Assembly: GCA_947178125.1 (NCBI GenBank)
Contig: CAMWXB010000024.1
Coordinates: forward strand, 1 to 51,059
Length of the DNA: 51,059 nucleotides
DNA from: an uncultured Lachnospiraceae bacterium
GTDB taxonomy: Bacteria > Bacillota > Clostridia > Lachnospirales > Lachnospiraceae
Reading direction: 5' to 3'
How positions within the stretch are numbered: the stretch's first letter is position 1; each line of letters opens with the position of its first letter. This document shows positions 33,810 through 41,502 of the stretch, piece by piece. The notes beneath the pieces were generated by a model. That model saw only the letters and a list, made by a program, of their open reading frames with translations, made no database searches and had not been told where the DNA came from. The position numbers and the translations under genes are program-made.

Positions 33810-35231
33810 CTATCTCAATGTTACCAGTTCCGCTCCAAGCAGTTCCACATCTTCCGCCCGGTGTGTCGTCACAAGCAGGGTGCGGCCGCACAGTTTCTTC
33901 AATATATAAGCCGCCGTTCTCTCCCGGCTCTCGACATCCAATCCGGCAAAAGGCTCGTCCATTACGATAAATTCCGCATCGGAAAGCATCGCGCGTAAGA
34001 CAGCGCATCGCCTTTTCATACCGCCGCTGAGTTCTTTGACCGGTTTGGTCAGACATTCCACCGGTAAAATTTCCGATGCCTCTGCAAGAATGCGGCTCCT
34101 TACCTCTTCCCTGTCGTTTCTTTTTCCGCAATCCGCCGCATGACCGTACGCCAGCATAATATTGACCACCGTATCATATTCCCCGCACAGCCTGTCCTCC
34201 TGAAAGACCATACCGATATCCGGCACGCCCTCAATCATTCCCGCCTCTGGCCGGACAATGCCATTCAGCAGATTGAGCAGCGTCGTTTTCCCGGCGCCGG
34301 AAGGTGCCATCAGACAATACCTCCCTCCTGTTTTCATCGTCAGCGAAAAATCTTCCAGAATCCGTTGTTCTCCGAAAGTTTTGACGATATGACGGATATG
34401 GATATCCTGCCCCCCGGCTTTCTGAGAATCCGCCGAAACAGAACCGGACACAAAATGACCGGAACGGTTATTTCCCTGTCGATGCCGTTTCCGGACAAAC
34501 GGACAGGGTTTCCAGTCATCCAGTTTTTTCAAGAGATACAGCACCGCTCTTTCAAAAAGAAAGCTCAGCAGAATGACCAACAATGTCCAGGCGAACAGCC
34601 CGGCCGTATCCAGATAGATTTTGGACATATACAGGCGTTCCCCGATGGAATACTGCGGGATTCCAATAACTTCCGCCGCTACGCCCGATTTCCAGCTCAT
34701 GCCGAGTGAAATTTTCAAACTGCCCGCCAGATAGGGCATCAGCGCCGGTCTGTAAAGGAAACAGACACGATTCCATGCGCCGACGCCGAATACTTCCGCC
34801 ATTTCCAGAAGCTGCCTGTCCGTACTTTTCAACCCCGCAATCGTATTCACATAAACATTCGGGAAAACAATCAGAAAGCTGATAAAAAAAGACAGTCTGG
34901 AAGAACCAAACCAGATCAGCAGCAGAACGACAAAAGAAGCGACCGGAACGGATTTGATCATCGTTATGACAGGAGAAAGAAATTCTTCCAATAAAGTATA
35001 ACGATAACTGAGCGCGCCGCACAATAACGCGCCAAAAAGCGCCGCAAAAAATCCCAGACCGATTCTGCCCGCCGAGCAAAGAACGATTCGCAGAAAATCC
35101 GCCTTTACTATATTGATAAGCAGAGCCCTTCCTACCTGAAAGGGCCCGACCAGAAGAATATCATTATGAATCATGACTGCCGCCAGCTGCCAGATGCACA
35201 GCCAGAACAGAATAATGATGCCTTTTTTCAT
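33810..35231 (-). CDS. Fused ABC transporter permease and ATP-binding protein (SsuC/SsuB or ThiX/ThiZ type)
   Basis: One 473-residue chain carrying both halves usually made as separate proteins. Residues 1 to about 240 are a six-segment permease of the nitrate/sulfonate/taurine type, with the EAA-loop EVFGVGAWNRVCFLYRPALMPYLAGSL near 145-170. A hydrophilic linker (about 240-285) follows. The ATPase has Walker A MAPSGAGKTT near 310, Q-loop VFQEDRL, signature LSGGMKRRCAV near 405, Walker B FIVMDEPFAGLD and the switch histidine in TTHRAEDVE. ATG 35231 has GAGG at nine bases. It follows the substrate-binding lipoprotein gene by 17 bases. Substrate not identifiable; the frame is clean, so this is a genuine fusion. 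Confidence 0.9.
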   Translation of the reverse strand: MKKGIIILFWLCIWQLAAVMIHNDILLVGPFQVGRALLINIVKADFLRIVLCSAGRIGLGFFAALFGALLCGALSYRYTLLEEFLSPVITMIKSVPVASFVVLLLIWFGSSRLSFFISFLIVFPNVYVNTIAGLKSTDRQLLEMAEVFGVGAWNRVCFLYRPALMPYLAGSLKISLGMSWKSGVAAEVIGIPQYSIGERLYMSKIYLDTAGLFAWTLLVILLSFLFERAVLYLLKKLDDWKPCPFVRKRHRQGNNRSGHFVSGSVSADSQKAGGQDIHIRHIVKTFGEQRILEDFSLTMKTGGRYCLMAPSGAGKTTLLNLLNGIVRPEAGMIEGVPDIGMVFQEDRLCGEYDTVVNIMLAYGHAADCGKRNDREEVRSRILAEASEILPVECLTKPVKELSGGMKRRCAVLRAMLSDAEFIVMDEPFAGLDVESRERTAAYILKKLCGRTLLVTTHRAEDVELLGAELVTLR

Positions 35232-35248
35232 AAAATAGAACCTCATCC

Positions 35249-36355
35249 CTATGGAATGTAGTAAAAATCATCCGCCGGAAGACTGCCGCCTACGGAAGAG
35301 GCATCTTTTTCATATAAAACTTCCAGATAACCGGAAAGCGCTGTCTGCATATCCGCACCGTCAATATAAGTAATGTTGCAATACAGCATCGCCTTTGCCG
35401 CGACCGGCGCCTTCTCGACAATTCCGTAAGATGCCACGAGTTCCGCCGCCGCTTCTACATTTTCATTCGCATAAGCCGCGCTCGCCTGATGCTCTTCCAT
35501 AAATCTTCTGACCGCTTCCGGATTTTCCGAAAGAAAATCATTTCTGACGACCGTAACGCCCGTCACGAGGCTGCTGCCGCCTTCTCCCTGAACCACCGAC
35601 CACTCCGCCGTCAGATCCATGACGATCGACAGCGCATCATTCTGCATGCAGGCCGCCGTCACAAAAGGCTGCGGCAGAACGCCGATGGATGACGGGTCTT
35701 CTTTCAGGAGCGCCGCCACCTCCGTTGCCTCCGATTTATATTCTAACGTCACATCGTCTGTTGTAAGACCGTTTTCCGTCAAAAGATACTGCAATACATA
35801 ATCCGGTGTCGTTCCCTTTCCGGTCAGATAAATCGTCTTATCCTTCAAATCTTCCATCGACTGAATGGAAGTATCTCCCGATACCATATACAGAACACCG
35901 AGCGTATTGATATCGAGCACGGAAACGCCGCCCTCCGTTTTATGATACAGAACGCTCGCCACGTTGGCAGGCACGAGTGCGATATCCAAATCCCCCGAAA
36001 CCATTTTGGGAAGCAGTTCGTCCGCTGCTGCCGCCATCGTAAACGCATAACTGCCCTCCGCTTCTCCCGCCTCAGACTGGCTCATCAGATAAACAAGCCC
36101 CATGGAAGTCGGCCCTTTCAGAGAACCCACCCGGATATTGACATCCGCCGCATCGTCTGCCGCTTCCGTTCCTCCGTCCGTAATCTCCGGTTCACTGCCC
36201 GATACCTCGTCCACAGTCTCCGGTTCACTGCCCAATACCTCATCCGCAGTCTCCGGCACACTGCTCGGTGTCTCTTCCGCCGCTTTTCCACAGCCCGTAA
36301 ACAACGCCATGCAGAGTACAATGCCCATCATTACCGCAAATACTTTCTTTTTCAT
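35249..36355 (-). CDS. ABC transporter substrate-binding lipoprotein (NMT1/SsuA-like)
   Basis: A 368-residue lipoprotein. A lipobox LFTGC ends the signal peptide at Cys22. A disordered Glu/Ser/Thr linker follows, with three imperfect repeats of about ten residues built on the SEPETVDEV pattern (DNA repeats of about 30 bases near 36181-36271). From about residue 72 the periplasmic-binding-protein type II fold follows (VGSLKGPTSMGLVYLM, GDLDIALVPANVASVLYH, YLTGKGTTPDYVLQYLL), as in nitrate/sulfonate/HMP-precursor binding proteins. It is co-transcribed with the fused permease-ATPase and forms a complete importer with it. No TPP or other riboswitch was recognised upstream. Confidence 0.9.
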   Translation of the reverse strand: MKKKVFAVMMGIVLCMALFTGCGKAAEETPSSVPETADEVLGSEPETVDEVSGSEPEITDGGTEAADDAADVNIRVGSLKGPTSMGLVYLMSQSEAGEAEGSYAFTMAAAADELLPKMVSGDLDIALVPANVASVLYHKTEGGVSVLDINTLGVLYMVSGDTSIQSMEDLKDKTIYLTGKGTTPDYVLQYLLTENGLTTDDVTLEYKSEATEVAALLKEDPSSIGVLPQPFVTAACMQNDALSIVMDLTAEWSVVQGEGGSSLVTGVTVVRNDFLSENPEAVRRFMEEHQASAAYANENVEAAAELVASYGIVEKAPVAAKAMLYCNITYIDGADMQTALSGYLEVLYEKDASSVGGSLPADDFYYIP

Positions 36356-36542
36356 GTCTCATGCTCCTTTTCTTTTTGTTGAATTTTCACAAAAAAAGCA
36401 CACCACTCCAAGGCGCACTAACATCATAAAACAATATTGGCGGCCTTTCCTCTCAGAACGAATCTTCGAGCGTCAGAATGCTGTAAGATTTCCCGTCGGG
36501 CGCACCCTCTGGGTCATCATTTATGATTTTACTACTTTTCCG

Positions 36543-36578
36543 CCCAAAAAACAACCCGCCTGTTCGAAAACAGACGGG
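36543..36578 (-). terminator. Terminator of the spore SASP gene
   Basis: On the minus strand CCCGTCTGTT pairs with AACAGGCGGG across a TTCG tetraloop (36555-36578), followed by TTG and six T. It ends the SASP transcript before the ABC operon. The remaining spacer to the lipoprotein gene (36356-36542) holds a weak TATGAT -10 (about 36422-36428) and a small hairpin followed by seven T (36391-36416). Confidence 0.85.
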
Positions 36579-36614
36579 CCATTTTATGCTTTTTTCAGAT
36601 TCCGGAAACGGAAG

Positions 36615-36815
36615 TTATTTCATCTGCTCTTCCTGTTTCTTGATCATTCTACGAACCATCTCACCACCGATGGAACCTGCTTCTTTGGATGTCAGGTCAC
36701 CGTTGTAACCTTCCTTCAGGTTTACACCTAACTCAGAAGCAACCTCTGTCTTGAAACGATCCATTGCTGCCTTAGCTTCCGGAACTTCAACTCTATTCGT
36801 TTTGTTACTTGCCAT
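36615..36815 (-). CDS. Alpha/beta-type small acid-soluble spore protein
   Basis: A 66-residue SASP that coats and protects spore DNA and is degraded at germination. The germination-protease site is visible as FKTEVASELG (cut within EVASE), and the C-terminal DNA-binding block GDLTSKEAGSIGGEMVRRMI is characteristic. GGAGGTG is just upstream of ATG 36815. Expression should be forespore-specific (sigma-G), but I could not identify a convincing sigma-G promoter in 36816-37006. It shows the organism belongs to a spore-forming lineage. Confidence 0.95.
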   Translation of the reverse strand: MASNKTNRVEVPEAKAAMDRFKTEVASELGVNLKEGYNGDLTSKEAGSIGGEMVRRMIKKQEEQMK

Positions 36816-36861
36816 TTTCTTTCACCTCCGAAAATACATTTCATCTTTTATCTATATTTGA

Positions 36862-36887
36862 GATAAGCGATCGTGACACCGCTTATC
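36862..36887. other. Hairpin upstream of the SASP gene
   Basis: GATAAGCG (36862-36869) and CGCTTATC (36880-36887) form a perfect eight-base stem with a ten-base loop, about 50 bases before the SASP start. No T run follows on either strand, so it is not an evident terminator; it could mark the end of the DJ-1 transcript or a leader structure. Confidence 0.45.
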
Positions 36888-37006
36888 CCAGTTCCGGCAT
36901 GGCTCCTTAATGGATTGCCCGCTCTGTTCAAGCGCGTTCGTATCACTTATCTTGATGTTAGTATGAACGGATTGCAGAAAATTATTTTGGTAAGTTTCTC
37001 CAGTTT

Positions 37007-37558
37007 TTATGAACCGAAAACAATCGTTTCTTTCATTTCGAGAGCCGCCTCTTTTCCGGAGAACAGTTCCAGAAGTTTCAGTCCGAAAGGAATCGCCGTT
37101 CCCATGCCGCGGCTCGTGATCACATTGTCCGATACGGTCACAGGCTCTCTGCTCACCTCGGCGCCTTCCAAATGGCTTTCAAAAGACGGATATGAGCACG
37201 CCTTTCTTCCTTTCAGGATTCCTCTATGTCCGAAAATACTCGGTGCCGCACAGATTGCCGCGATATATTTTCCTTTTTCATAAAAATCATCCACCTGCTT
37301 CATCAACGGCTCTGTCGCCTCCAGCCCTTTTGTGCCGGGCATGCCGCCGGGCAGCACGAGCATCTCTGTTTTTTCAAAATCAACTTCATCGAATCGCTTG
37401 TCCATTTCCACCGTGATCTGATGGGAACCGGTCACGCTTTTTGCGCCCGTCACGGATACCATATCCACATCGATGCCGCCCCGGCGCAAAATGTCCACTA
37501 CGGTCAATGCCTCGATTTCTTCAAATCCTTCTGCAAAAAAAACACATACTCTGCTCAT
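37007..37558 (-). CDS. DJ-1/PfpI family protein (YajL-like)
   Basis: A 183-residue class I glutamine-amidotransferase-like protein. It begins MSRVCVFFAEGFEEIEALTVVDILRRGGIDV, with the conserved glutamate in EGFEEIE. The nucleophile-elbow cysteine is in AAICAAPSIFG near residue 105, and SRGMGTAIPFGLKLLELFSGKEAA closes the fold. Relatives act as chaperones or glyoxalase/deglycase-type enzymes in stress protection; the exact activity is debated. ATG 37558 matches family N-termini; an in-frame ATG at 37570 follows AAAGGAG by one base. A long inverted-repeat element (37595-37803) lies just upstream. Confidence 0.92.
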   Translation of the reverse strand: MSRVCVFFAEGFEEIEALTVVDILRRGGIDVDMVSVTGAKSVTGSHQITVEMDKRFDEVDFEKTEMLVLPGGMPGTKGLEATEPLMKQVDDFYEKGKYIAAICAAPSIFGHRGILKGRKACSYPSFESHLEGAEVSREPVTVSDNVITSRGMGTAIPFGLKLLELFSGKEAALEMKETIVFGS

Positions 37559-37583
37559 TTTTATAATCATGCTCCTTTCATTT

Positions 37584-37814
37584 TGCTTTTCTTTAGGTAA
37601 TTGCGAAACGATGTTTTCGAAGGCTCCCGTTGTACAAAATAGACAATCACCGCAGGGCACGCTTTCGCTGCGCTGTCGCTCGCAGCGGTGCATAAGACGC
37701 CAAAATACGGCGTCTAAACACCGGCGGCGATACAGCACCCTGCTTGCGATTTGTCTATTTTGCACAACTGCTATCTTGAAATCATGCGTTTCGCGATTAC
37801 CTATGCTTTTCTTT
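37584..37814. mobile_element. MITE-like inverted-repeat element flanked by 11-bp direct repeats
   Basis: An element of about 208 bases (37595-37803) runs from AGGTAATTGCGAAACG to CGTTTCGCGATTACCT, with imperfectly complementary arms of about 55 bases that include TTGTACAAAATAGACAA opposite TTGTCTATTTTGCACAA. Exact 11-base direct repeats TGCTTTTCTTT lie on both sides (37584-37594, 37804-37814), as a target-site duplication would. Inside are hairpins CGCTGCG/CGCAGCG, AGACGCC/GGCGTCT and GCAGGG/CCCTGC. There is no coding capacity. The rest of the 395-base gap to 37953 holds a hairpin AAAAACAA/TTGTTTTT (37841-37873) and AT-rich promoter-like sequence. Confidence 0.65.
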
Positions 37815-37953
37815 TGGTTTGCTCGTTATATAACAGAAAAACAAATGCCGCTTCGCGTCGCTTGTTTTTCAGACTCAGTTATTATATTATTATAACAGAA
37901 AAAAATCATTTCCGCTACTTTCAGTCCGGGAAAACAAAAGGAGCACATAACTT

Positions 37954-38445
37954 ATGGAAATCGAGCGAAAATTTACAGTCAAGACTTTGCCCGAACGGTT
38001 GAGTCAATATCCCTTCCATCATATTGAGCAGGCGTATCTGAATACTGACCCTGTTGTCAGAATCAGGAAACAGGACGACGAATACTATCTCACCTATAAA
38101 GGAAAAGGACTTCTGGCGAGAGAAGAATACAATCTCCCGTTAAATGAGCATTCCTATTATCATCTCCGCGAAAAGGCAGACGGAAATATCATCGCAAAAA
38201 AACGATATCTGATTCCCATCGAGCATCCGACGTTTGCGTCAGATTATGAATTTCCCGTTGACCAAATCAGTCTGACTATCGAACTGGATGTTTTCGAGGC
38301 GCCGTTTGAAAATCTGGTCATCGCCGAAGTGGAGTTCCCGGACGAGCAGATGGCAGAAGCATTCTGCCCGGTCGCGTGGTTTTTAGATGATGTGACGAAT
38401 GACCCGGCATATCATAATTCGAATCTGAGCCGGAAAAAGCTATAA
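37954..38445 (+). CDS. CYTH domain protein
   Basis: A 163-residue triphosphate-tunnel metalloenzyme. The defining EIERKF motif is at residues 2-7 and the tunnel-lining basic and acidic residues are in PVVRIRKQDDEYYLTYKGKG, then KKRYLIPIEH, LTIELDVFE and VIAEVEFPDEQMAEAF. Family members hydrolyse inorganic triphosphate or thiamine triphosphate, or make cAMP; short single-domain bacterial forms are usually triphosphatases. GGAG precedes ATG 37954. The stop codon abuts the stop of the convergent methyltransferase gene (38445/38446). Confidence 0.92.
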   Translation: MEIERKFTVKTLPERLSQYPFHHIEQAYLNTDPVVRIRKQDDEYYLTYKGKGLLAREEYNLPLNEHSYYHLREKADGNIIAKKRYLIPIEHPTFASDYEFPVDQISLTIELDVFEAPFENLVIAEVEFPDEQMAEAFCPVAWFLDDVTNDPAYHNSNLSRKKL

Positions 38446-39243
38446 TTATTTTTTCCGCAGAACCGTTATCGCCGCATAATGCTGGATTTCAAATTCTTCC
38501 GGCGCGGTCTCAAGCAGCAATTTCAGGTGCTCTTTTTCAAATTCTTCGATTTTTTCCTGCGGCAGGGAAGCGCCGATGCCGCGGCAGGCCTTGATCCTTC
38601 CGTTCCAGCTTTCCCTGTTAAAAGGTACTTTTAAGTCAAAAAGTTCCTGCTTTTCCACTGTAAAATAAGCCTCATAAGCATCCGGCACGAAAAGCTTCCG
38701 TCTGGTTTCCCGACACCCGGTCCATGACGGATTATACTTTAAGATCAATTCTTCGCTGCGCCCCGCAATCGCATCTTCCAGCGGAAGCCATGCCATATAC
38801 AGGACCGCAAAGCGTCCGTTCGGTTTGAGCATTTCATAAAGATGCCCGGCGAGCCTTGCATGGTCGAAATAGGGAAAACACTGACAGGCGGTCACGACAT
38901 CAAAACTCTGTGCCGGAAAAACAGTTTCTTCCGCAGGTACACATTGGAAAACAATCTCCATATTCTGCTTTTCCGCCAGCATGGCTGCCTGCGCAATCTG
39001 ATTTTCCGAAATATCGATTCCGGTAAAGTCCGCTCCATACCGGTACAGATTGCGGGGCAGAACGCCTGTTCCAGTCCCGATATCCAGTATCTTCTGTCCT
39101 TTTGTTCCAATATCCAAATGCAGAAGTTTCTGATAAAATTCTTCCGGATAGATATCCCTGTATCTGGCGTAATCGGCCGAAGTCCGCCCCCAGTCAAAAG
39201 AACGCCCGTTGTCAATAGCGGCATTTTGTATTGCTTTTCCCAT
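38446..39243 (-). CDS. Class I SAM-dependent methyltransferase
   Basis: A 265-residue methyltransferase. Motif I ILDIGTGTGVLPRNLYRYGADFTGIDISENQI is near residue 50, motif II VTACQCFPYFDHARLAGHLYEMLKPNGRFAVLYM near 115-145. The WGRTSADYARYRDIYPEEFYQKLLHL start and the C-terminal EEFEIQHYAAITVLRKK are typical of UbiE/Smt-like small-molecule methyltransferases. The acceptor is unknown. ATG 39243 has AGG eight bases upstream; a GTG nine bases earlier is a weaker choice. The 3' end of the flavin reductase gene lies six bases before, so the pair is probably one operon. Confidence 0.88.
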   Translation of the reverse strand: MGKAIQNAAIDNGRSFDWGRTSADYARYRDIYPEEFYQKLLHLDIGTKGQKILDIGTGTGVLPRNLYRYGADFTGIDISENQIAQAAMLAEKQNMEIVFQCVPAEETVFPAQSFDVVTACQCFPYFDHARLAGHLYEMLKPNGRFAVLYMAWLPLEDAIAGRSEELILKYNPSWTGCRETRRKLFVPDAYEAYFTVEKQELFDLKVPFNRESWNGRIKACRGIGASLPQEKIEEFEKEHLKLLLETAPEEFEIQHYAAITVLRKK

Positions 39244-39248
39244 AAACT

Positions 39249-39914
39249 TCACCTGCTTTCTTTTTCTTTTTTCAACTCATCATAAACTGCGTATTTCTGA
39301 AGAATGCCGACCGCCGCCTCTTCCGTTTCTCCCGTTTCCGGATTCCGCAGGGAACGGATATTATAAAGATAACCCGTATCGCCGTAACGGCCTTTCTTTT
39401 CATTGTTATAATAGGCGTCATCCATGCACAGATTGACCACCTTTACGCACATCACAACATGCTCCGAACCGGGAAACAGTTCCTTTTCCCAGACATATTC
39501 ACATTCCAGATTCAGGAAGCATTCCCGGATTCTAGGGGCATTTACCTTAGATGCAGGCTCCGCCGTCAAGCCGGACATCGTAACCTCGTCGTTCTCATAA
39601 TCATTGTTTTGAATCGTGTCCATACATTTAAGGAAATTGTCTTTGTCAGGAAAATTAATGACAAGCTGTTTCGTCTGCTGTACGGAAGCATACATATGCG
39701 TATTTTTGTTCACGCTCCCAAAAATACAATAATATCCGCCGCTTCCGACAAAGGATGTCCAGGACTGCATCGAAGCATTGGGCTTTCCGTTTTCTTTATA
39801 CCCTGTCACGAGGACGAGCGGAGATGGAATCCCTGCCACAAATTCCATCCAGGAAAAGCCAAAGAGCCTGGATTCATCAATTGCTTCAGGACAAGTGGAA
39901 AATTCTTTTTTCAT
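39249..39914 (-). CDS. Flavin reductase family protein (flavoredoxin-like)
   Basis: A 221-residue FMN-binding split-barrel protein. PSPLVLVTGYKENGKPNASMQSWTSFVGSGGYYCIFGSVNKNTHMYASVQQTKQLVINFP near 25-85 is the flavin-binding core of the flavin-reductase/flavoredoxin family, and LFPGSEHVVMCVKVVNLCMDD is typical of the anaerobe subgroup. It probably carries electrons to an unknown partner. ATG 39914 (KKEFS) is preceded by AGAAAGGCATGGTTATTGAT; the in-frame ATG at 39926 is the alternative start. Upstream of the methyltransferase gene in the same operon. Confidence 0.88.
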   Translation of the reverse strand: MKKEFSTCPEAIDESRLFGFSWMEFVAGIPSPLVLVTGYKENGKPNASMQSWTSFVGSGGYYCIFGSVNKNTHMYASVQQTKQLVINFPDKDNFLKCMDTIQNNDYENDEVTMSGLTAEPASKVNAPRIRECFLNLECEYVWEKELFPGSEHVVMCVKVVNLCMDDAYYNNEKKGRYGDTGYLYNIRSLRNPETGETEEAAVGILQKYAVYDELKKEKESR

Positions 39915-39960
39915 ATCAATAACCATGCCTTTCTCTCAACCTGCGGACTTTGAGCCACAG

Positions 39961-39993
39961 CATCTTTTCATTTATCGACTATCGGCCAGCGCA
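39961..39993. repeat. 33-bp repeat, first copy
   Basis: CATCTTTTCATTTATCGACT followed by ATCGGCCAGCGCA. A second copy with one extra T and one A/G change is at 40744-40777. The two flank the yefM-yoeB operon. Next to it, AAGATGAAT/ATTCATCTT (40006-40044) forms a hairpin covering the yoeB stop codon. Confidence 0.75.
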
Positions 39994-40037
39994 CCCTTCG
40001 TTAGAAAGATGAATTCGTGCAGCCAAAGCTGGCAGAT

Positions 40038-40334
40038 TCATCTTACAGCATCATAATGCGACCACATACGAACAACCTTTATTGTTCCTTCATACGCTAT
40101 CCCCTTCATGACAACCGGCTCATGATATACCTGATAAACTAATCTATGCTGAATCGTAATCCTTCTGGAATAATAGCCATTCAGATTCCCGACTGATCCC
40201 TCGTATGAAGGCGGGTTTTGAAAAGGCTTCTCCGCTATAATATTCAATAAATTTTTGGCTTTTGAATCAAGCCCTGCTCCTTTAAGCAGCTTTTTGTCCT
40301 TATCAGCCTGTTTGCTAAATCTGATGATATACAT
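40038..40334 (-). CDS. yoeB: YoeB family toxin (ribosome-dependent mRNA interferase)
   Basis: A 98-residue RelE-superfamily toxin of the Txe/YoeB type. It has the normal start YIIRFSKQADKDKKLLKGAGLDSKAKNLLNII, the PFQNPPSYEGSVGNLNGYYSRRITIQHRLVYQV core with basic catalytic residues and the C-terminal MWSHYDAV, where His and Tyr are the active-site pair in E. coli YoeB. It cleaves mRNA at the ribosomal A site. The antitoxin gene ends at 40335, directly upstream, so the two are translated in tandem. All key residues are present; the toxin appears intact. A little longer than E. coli YoeB (84 residues). Confidence 0.93.
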   Translation of the reverse strand: MYIIRFSKQADKDKKLLKGAGLDSKAKNLLNIIAEKPFQNPPSYEGSVGNLNGYYSRRITIQHRLVYQVYHEPVVMKGIAYEGTIKVVRMWSHYDAVR

Positions 40335-40589
40335 TTACCACTCCTCATCTGAATCATAGACCGAACATTCCTCCAGAGGTTCTTTGCCTGCTTCAATAAT
40401 ACTTTCCGTCATACCTGGTATAGAATTCAAATATAATGTTTCCTGAATAGCATTCCAATCTTCTTCTGAAATGAGAACACCATTTTTCCCACGATTATTC
40501 GTTATTGTAATTGGCTGACTGCTATTATTAACGTCCGCCAGTATTTGATATATATTTTCTCTTGCCTTTGTAACACTGATTGCAGTCAT
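40335..40589 (-). CDS. yefM: YefM/Phd family antitoxin
   Basis: An 84-residue antitoxin. Residues 1-55 are the Phd/YefM DNA-binding and dimer domain (TAISVTKARENIYQILADVNNSSQPITITNNRGKNGVLISEEDWNAIQETLYL). The acidic C-terminus (EAGKEPLEECSVYDSDEEW) wraps and neutralises YoeB. It also represses its own promoter together with the toxin. ATG 40589 has GGGAG eight bases upstream; the frame is open to 40643 but would read through the promoter. The operator lies between -35 and -10. Confidence 0.93.
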   Translation of the reverse strand: MTAISVTKARENIYQILADVNNSSQPITITNNRGKNGVLISEEDWNAIQETLYLNSIPGMTESIIEAGKEPLEECSVYDSDEEW

Positions 40590-40611
40590 CGTATCATCTC
40601 CCTTCCTCCAC

Positions 40612-40640
40612 ATTGTATCGTACGTTTTTGCGTACGTCAA
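40612..40640 (-). promoter_or_regulatory. yefM-yoeB promoter with operator in the spacer
   Basis: On the minus strand TTGACG (40640-40635), 17-bp spacer, TACAAT (40617-40612). Two CGTACG palindromes (40619-40624 and 40631-40636) lie in and beside the spacer, 12 bases apart, one helical turn, suiting two antitoxin dimers. Confidence 0.75.
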
Positions 40641-40743
40641 CATATTCCACCTATATTACTAATATGAAAGTATCCTTCCACTGTTCGTATAATTCAATTC
40701 TGTCATACATAGGATCTGTCATGAAATAAACTTTCATTTCTTT

Positions 40744-40777
40744 CATCTTTTTCGTTTATCGACTATCGGCCAGCGCA
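40744..40777. repeat. 33-bp repeat, second copy, in the 40644-40959 spacer
   Basis: Second copy of the repeat at 39961-39993. A hairpin follows: GCGCA (40773-40777) pairs with TGCGC (40798-40802) and TCTTTTT with AAAAAGA inside. The rest of this 316-base gap is AT-rich with TACTATGTTATA-like words repeated around 40828-40863; no gene was found in it. Confidence 0.7.
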
Positions 40778-40959
40778 TCTTTTTTTAAAAAGATTCCTGC
40801 GCCGGTAATGGTGTTTCCATATCATACTTACTATGTTATATTTATTATGTTATACCTACTATAACAAAAACGGATATCATACCAATCGGATTCCAAAAAA
40901 ATTTTTAAACTGATTCTGCCAGCGCTCTCAGCGCAAGGCGCTTCGAAATGGAGGTAAAC

Positions 40960-41502
40960 ATGATGCACTTGGAAACAGACCGCCTGCTCATCCGCAGCTT
41001 ACAACCAACCGATGAAAAAGCTTTTATCGAAATGGCATCCGACGGAAGCCTTACAGAAATTTTCGGGGATTGCAGCGAATGTCATAAATGGATGGGTAAT
41101 TTTATCAAAGAGGCCATGCGGTTAGAACTGGAAAATAATCCAAATAAAGAATATCTTGCTTATGCCGTTGAAGATAAAAGTACACATGCCGTCATCGGTT
41201 CTGTCGGAACCTCCTATTATGAAGATTTCCGGAAAATCGGCGTTACTTATTTTATCGGCGCAGAGTTCCGGGGCTGTGGATACGCTGCTGAAGCCCTGCG
41301 CGCATTTGCAGGATATTTCCTGACAAATTATCCGATAGACCAGCTGATGGCAGCCGCCAATGCGAAGAACAAAACCTCCTGCAAAACGCTGGAAAGAGCC
41401 GGGTTTCAACTGGTCGATGTCCGGCCTTATCGGGATATGTATGATACACAGGAAGAGTTGTTCCATTTCTACGAAATCAGGCAGAAACTTTCCACGGTCT
41501 GA
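40960..41502 (+). CDS. GNAT family N-acetyltransferase (RimJ/RimL-like)
   Basis: A 180-residue acetyltransferase. LETDRLLIRSLQPTDEKAF at the start and IGVTYFIGAEFRGCGYAAEALRAFAGYFLTNYPIDQLMAAANAKNKTSCKTLERAGFQLVDV in the middle are the RimJ/RimL-type GNAT pattern, with the acetyl-CoA pyrophosphate loop around RGCGYAAEA. Members modify ribosomal protein N-termini or small molecules; the target is unknown. ATG 40960 has GGAGG five bases upstream; ATG 40948 is a weaker alternative. Its 3' end overlaps the convergent FMN-reductase gene by 26 bases. Confidence 0.9.
   Translation: MMHLETDRLLIRSLQPTDEKAFIEMASDGSLTEIFGDCSECHKWMGNFIKEAMRLELENNPNKEYLAYAVEDKSTHAVIGSVGTSYYEDFRKIGVTYFIGAEFRGCGYAAEALRAFAGYFLTNYPIDQLMAAANAKNKTSCKTLERAGFQLVDVRPYRDMYDTQEELFHFYEIRQKLSTV

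Noticed and set aside
36453..36600. Open minus-strand frame with a protein-like end (KSYSILTLEDSF)
   Set aside because: It has no start codon, overlaps the SASP terminator and is under 50 codons; at most a gene remnant.
36816..37006. Sigma-G promoter for the SASP gene
   Set aside because: A CATACTA-like -10 near 36957 was seen but no matching -35 at the right spacing, and it is about 140 bases from the start codon.
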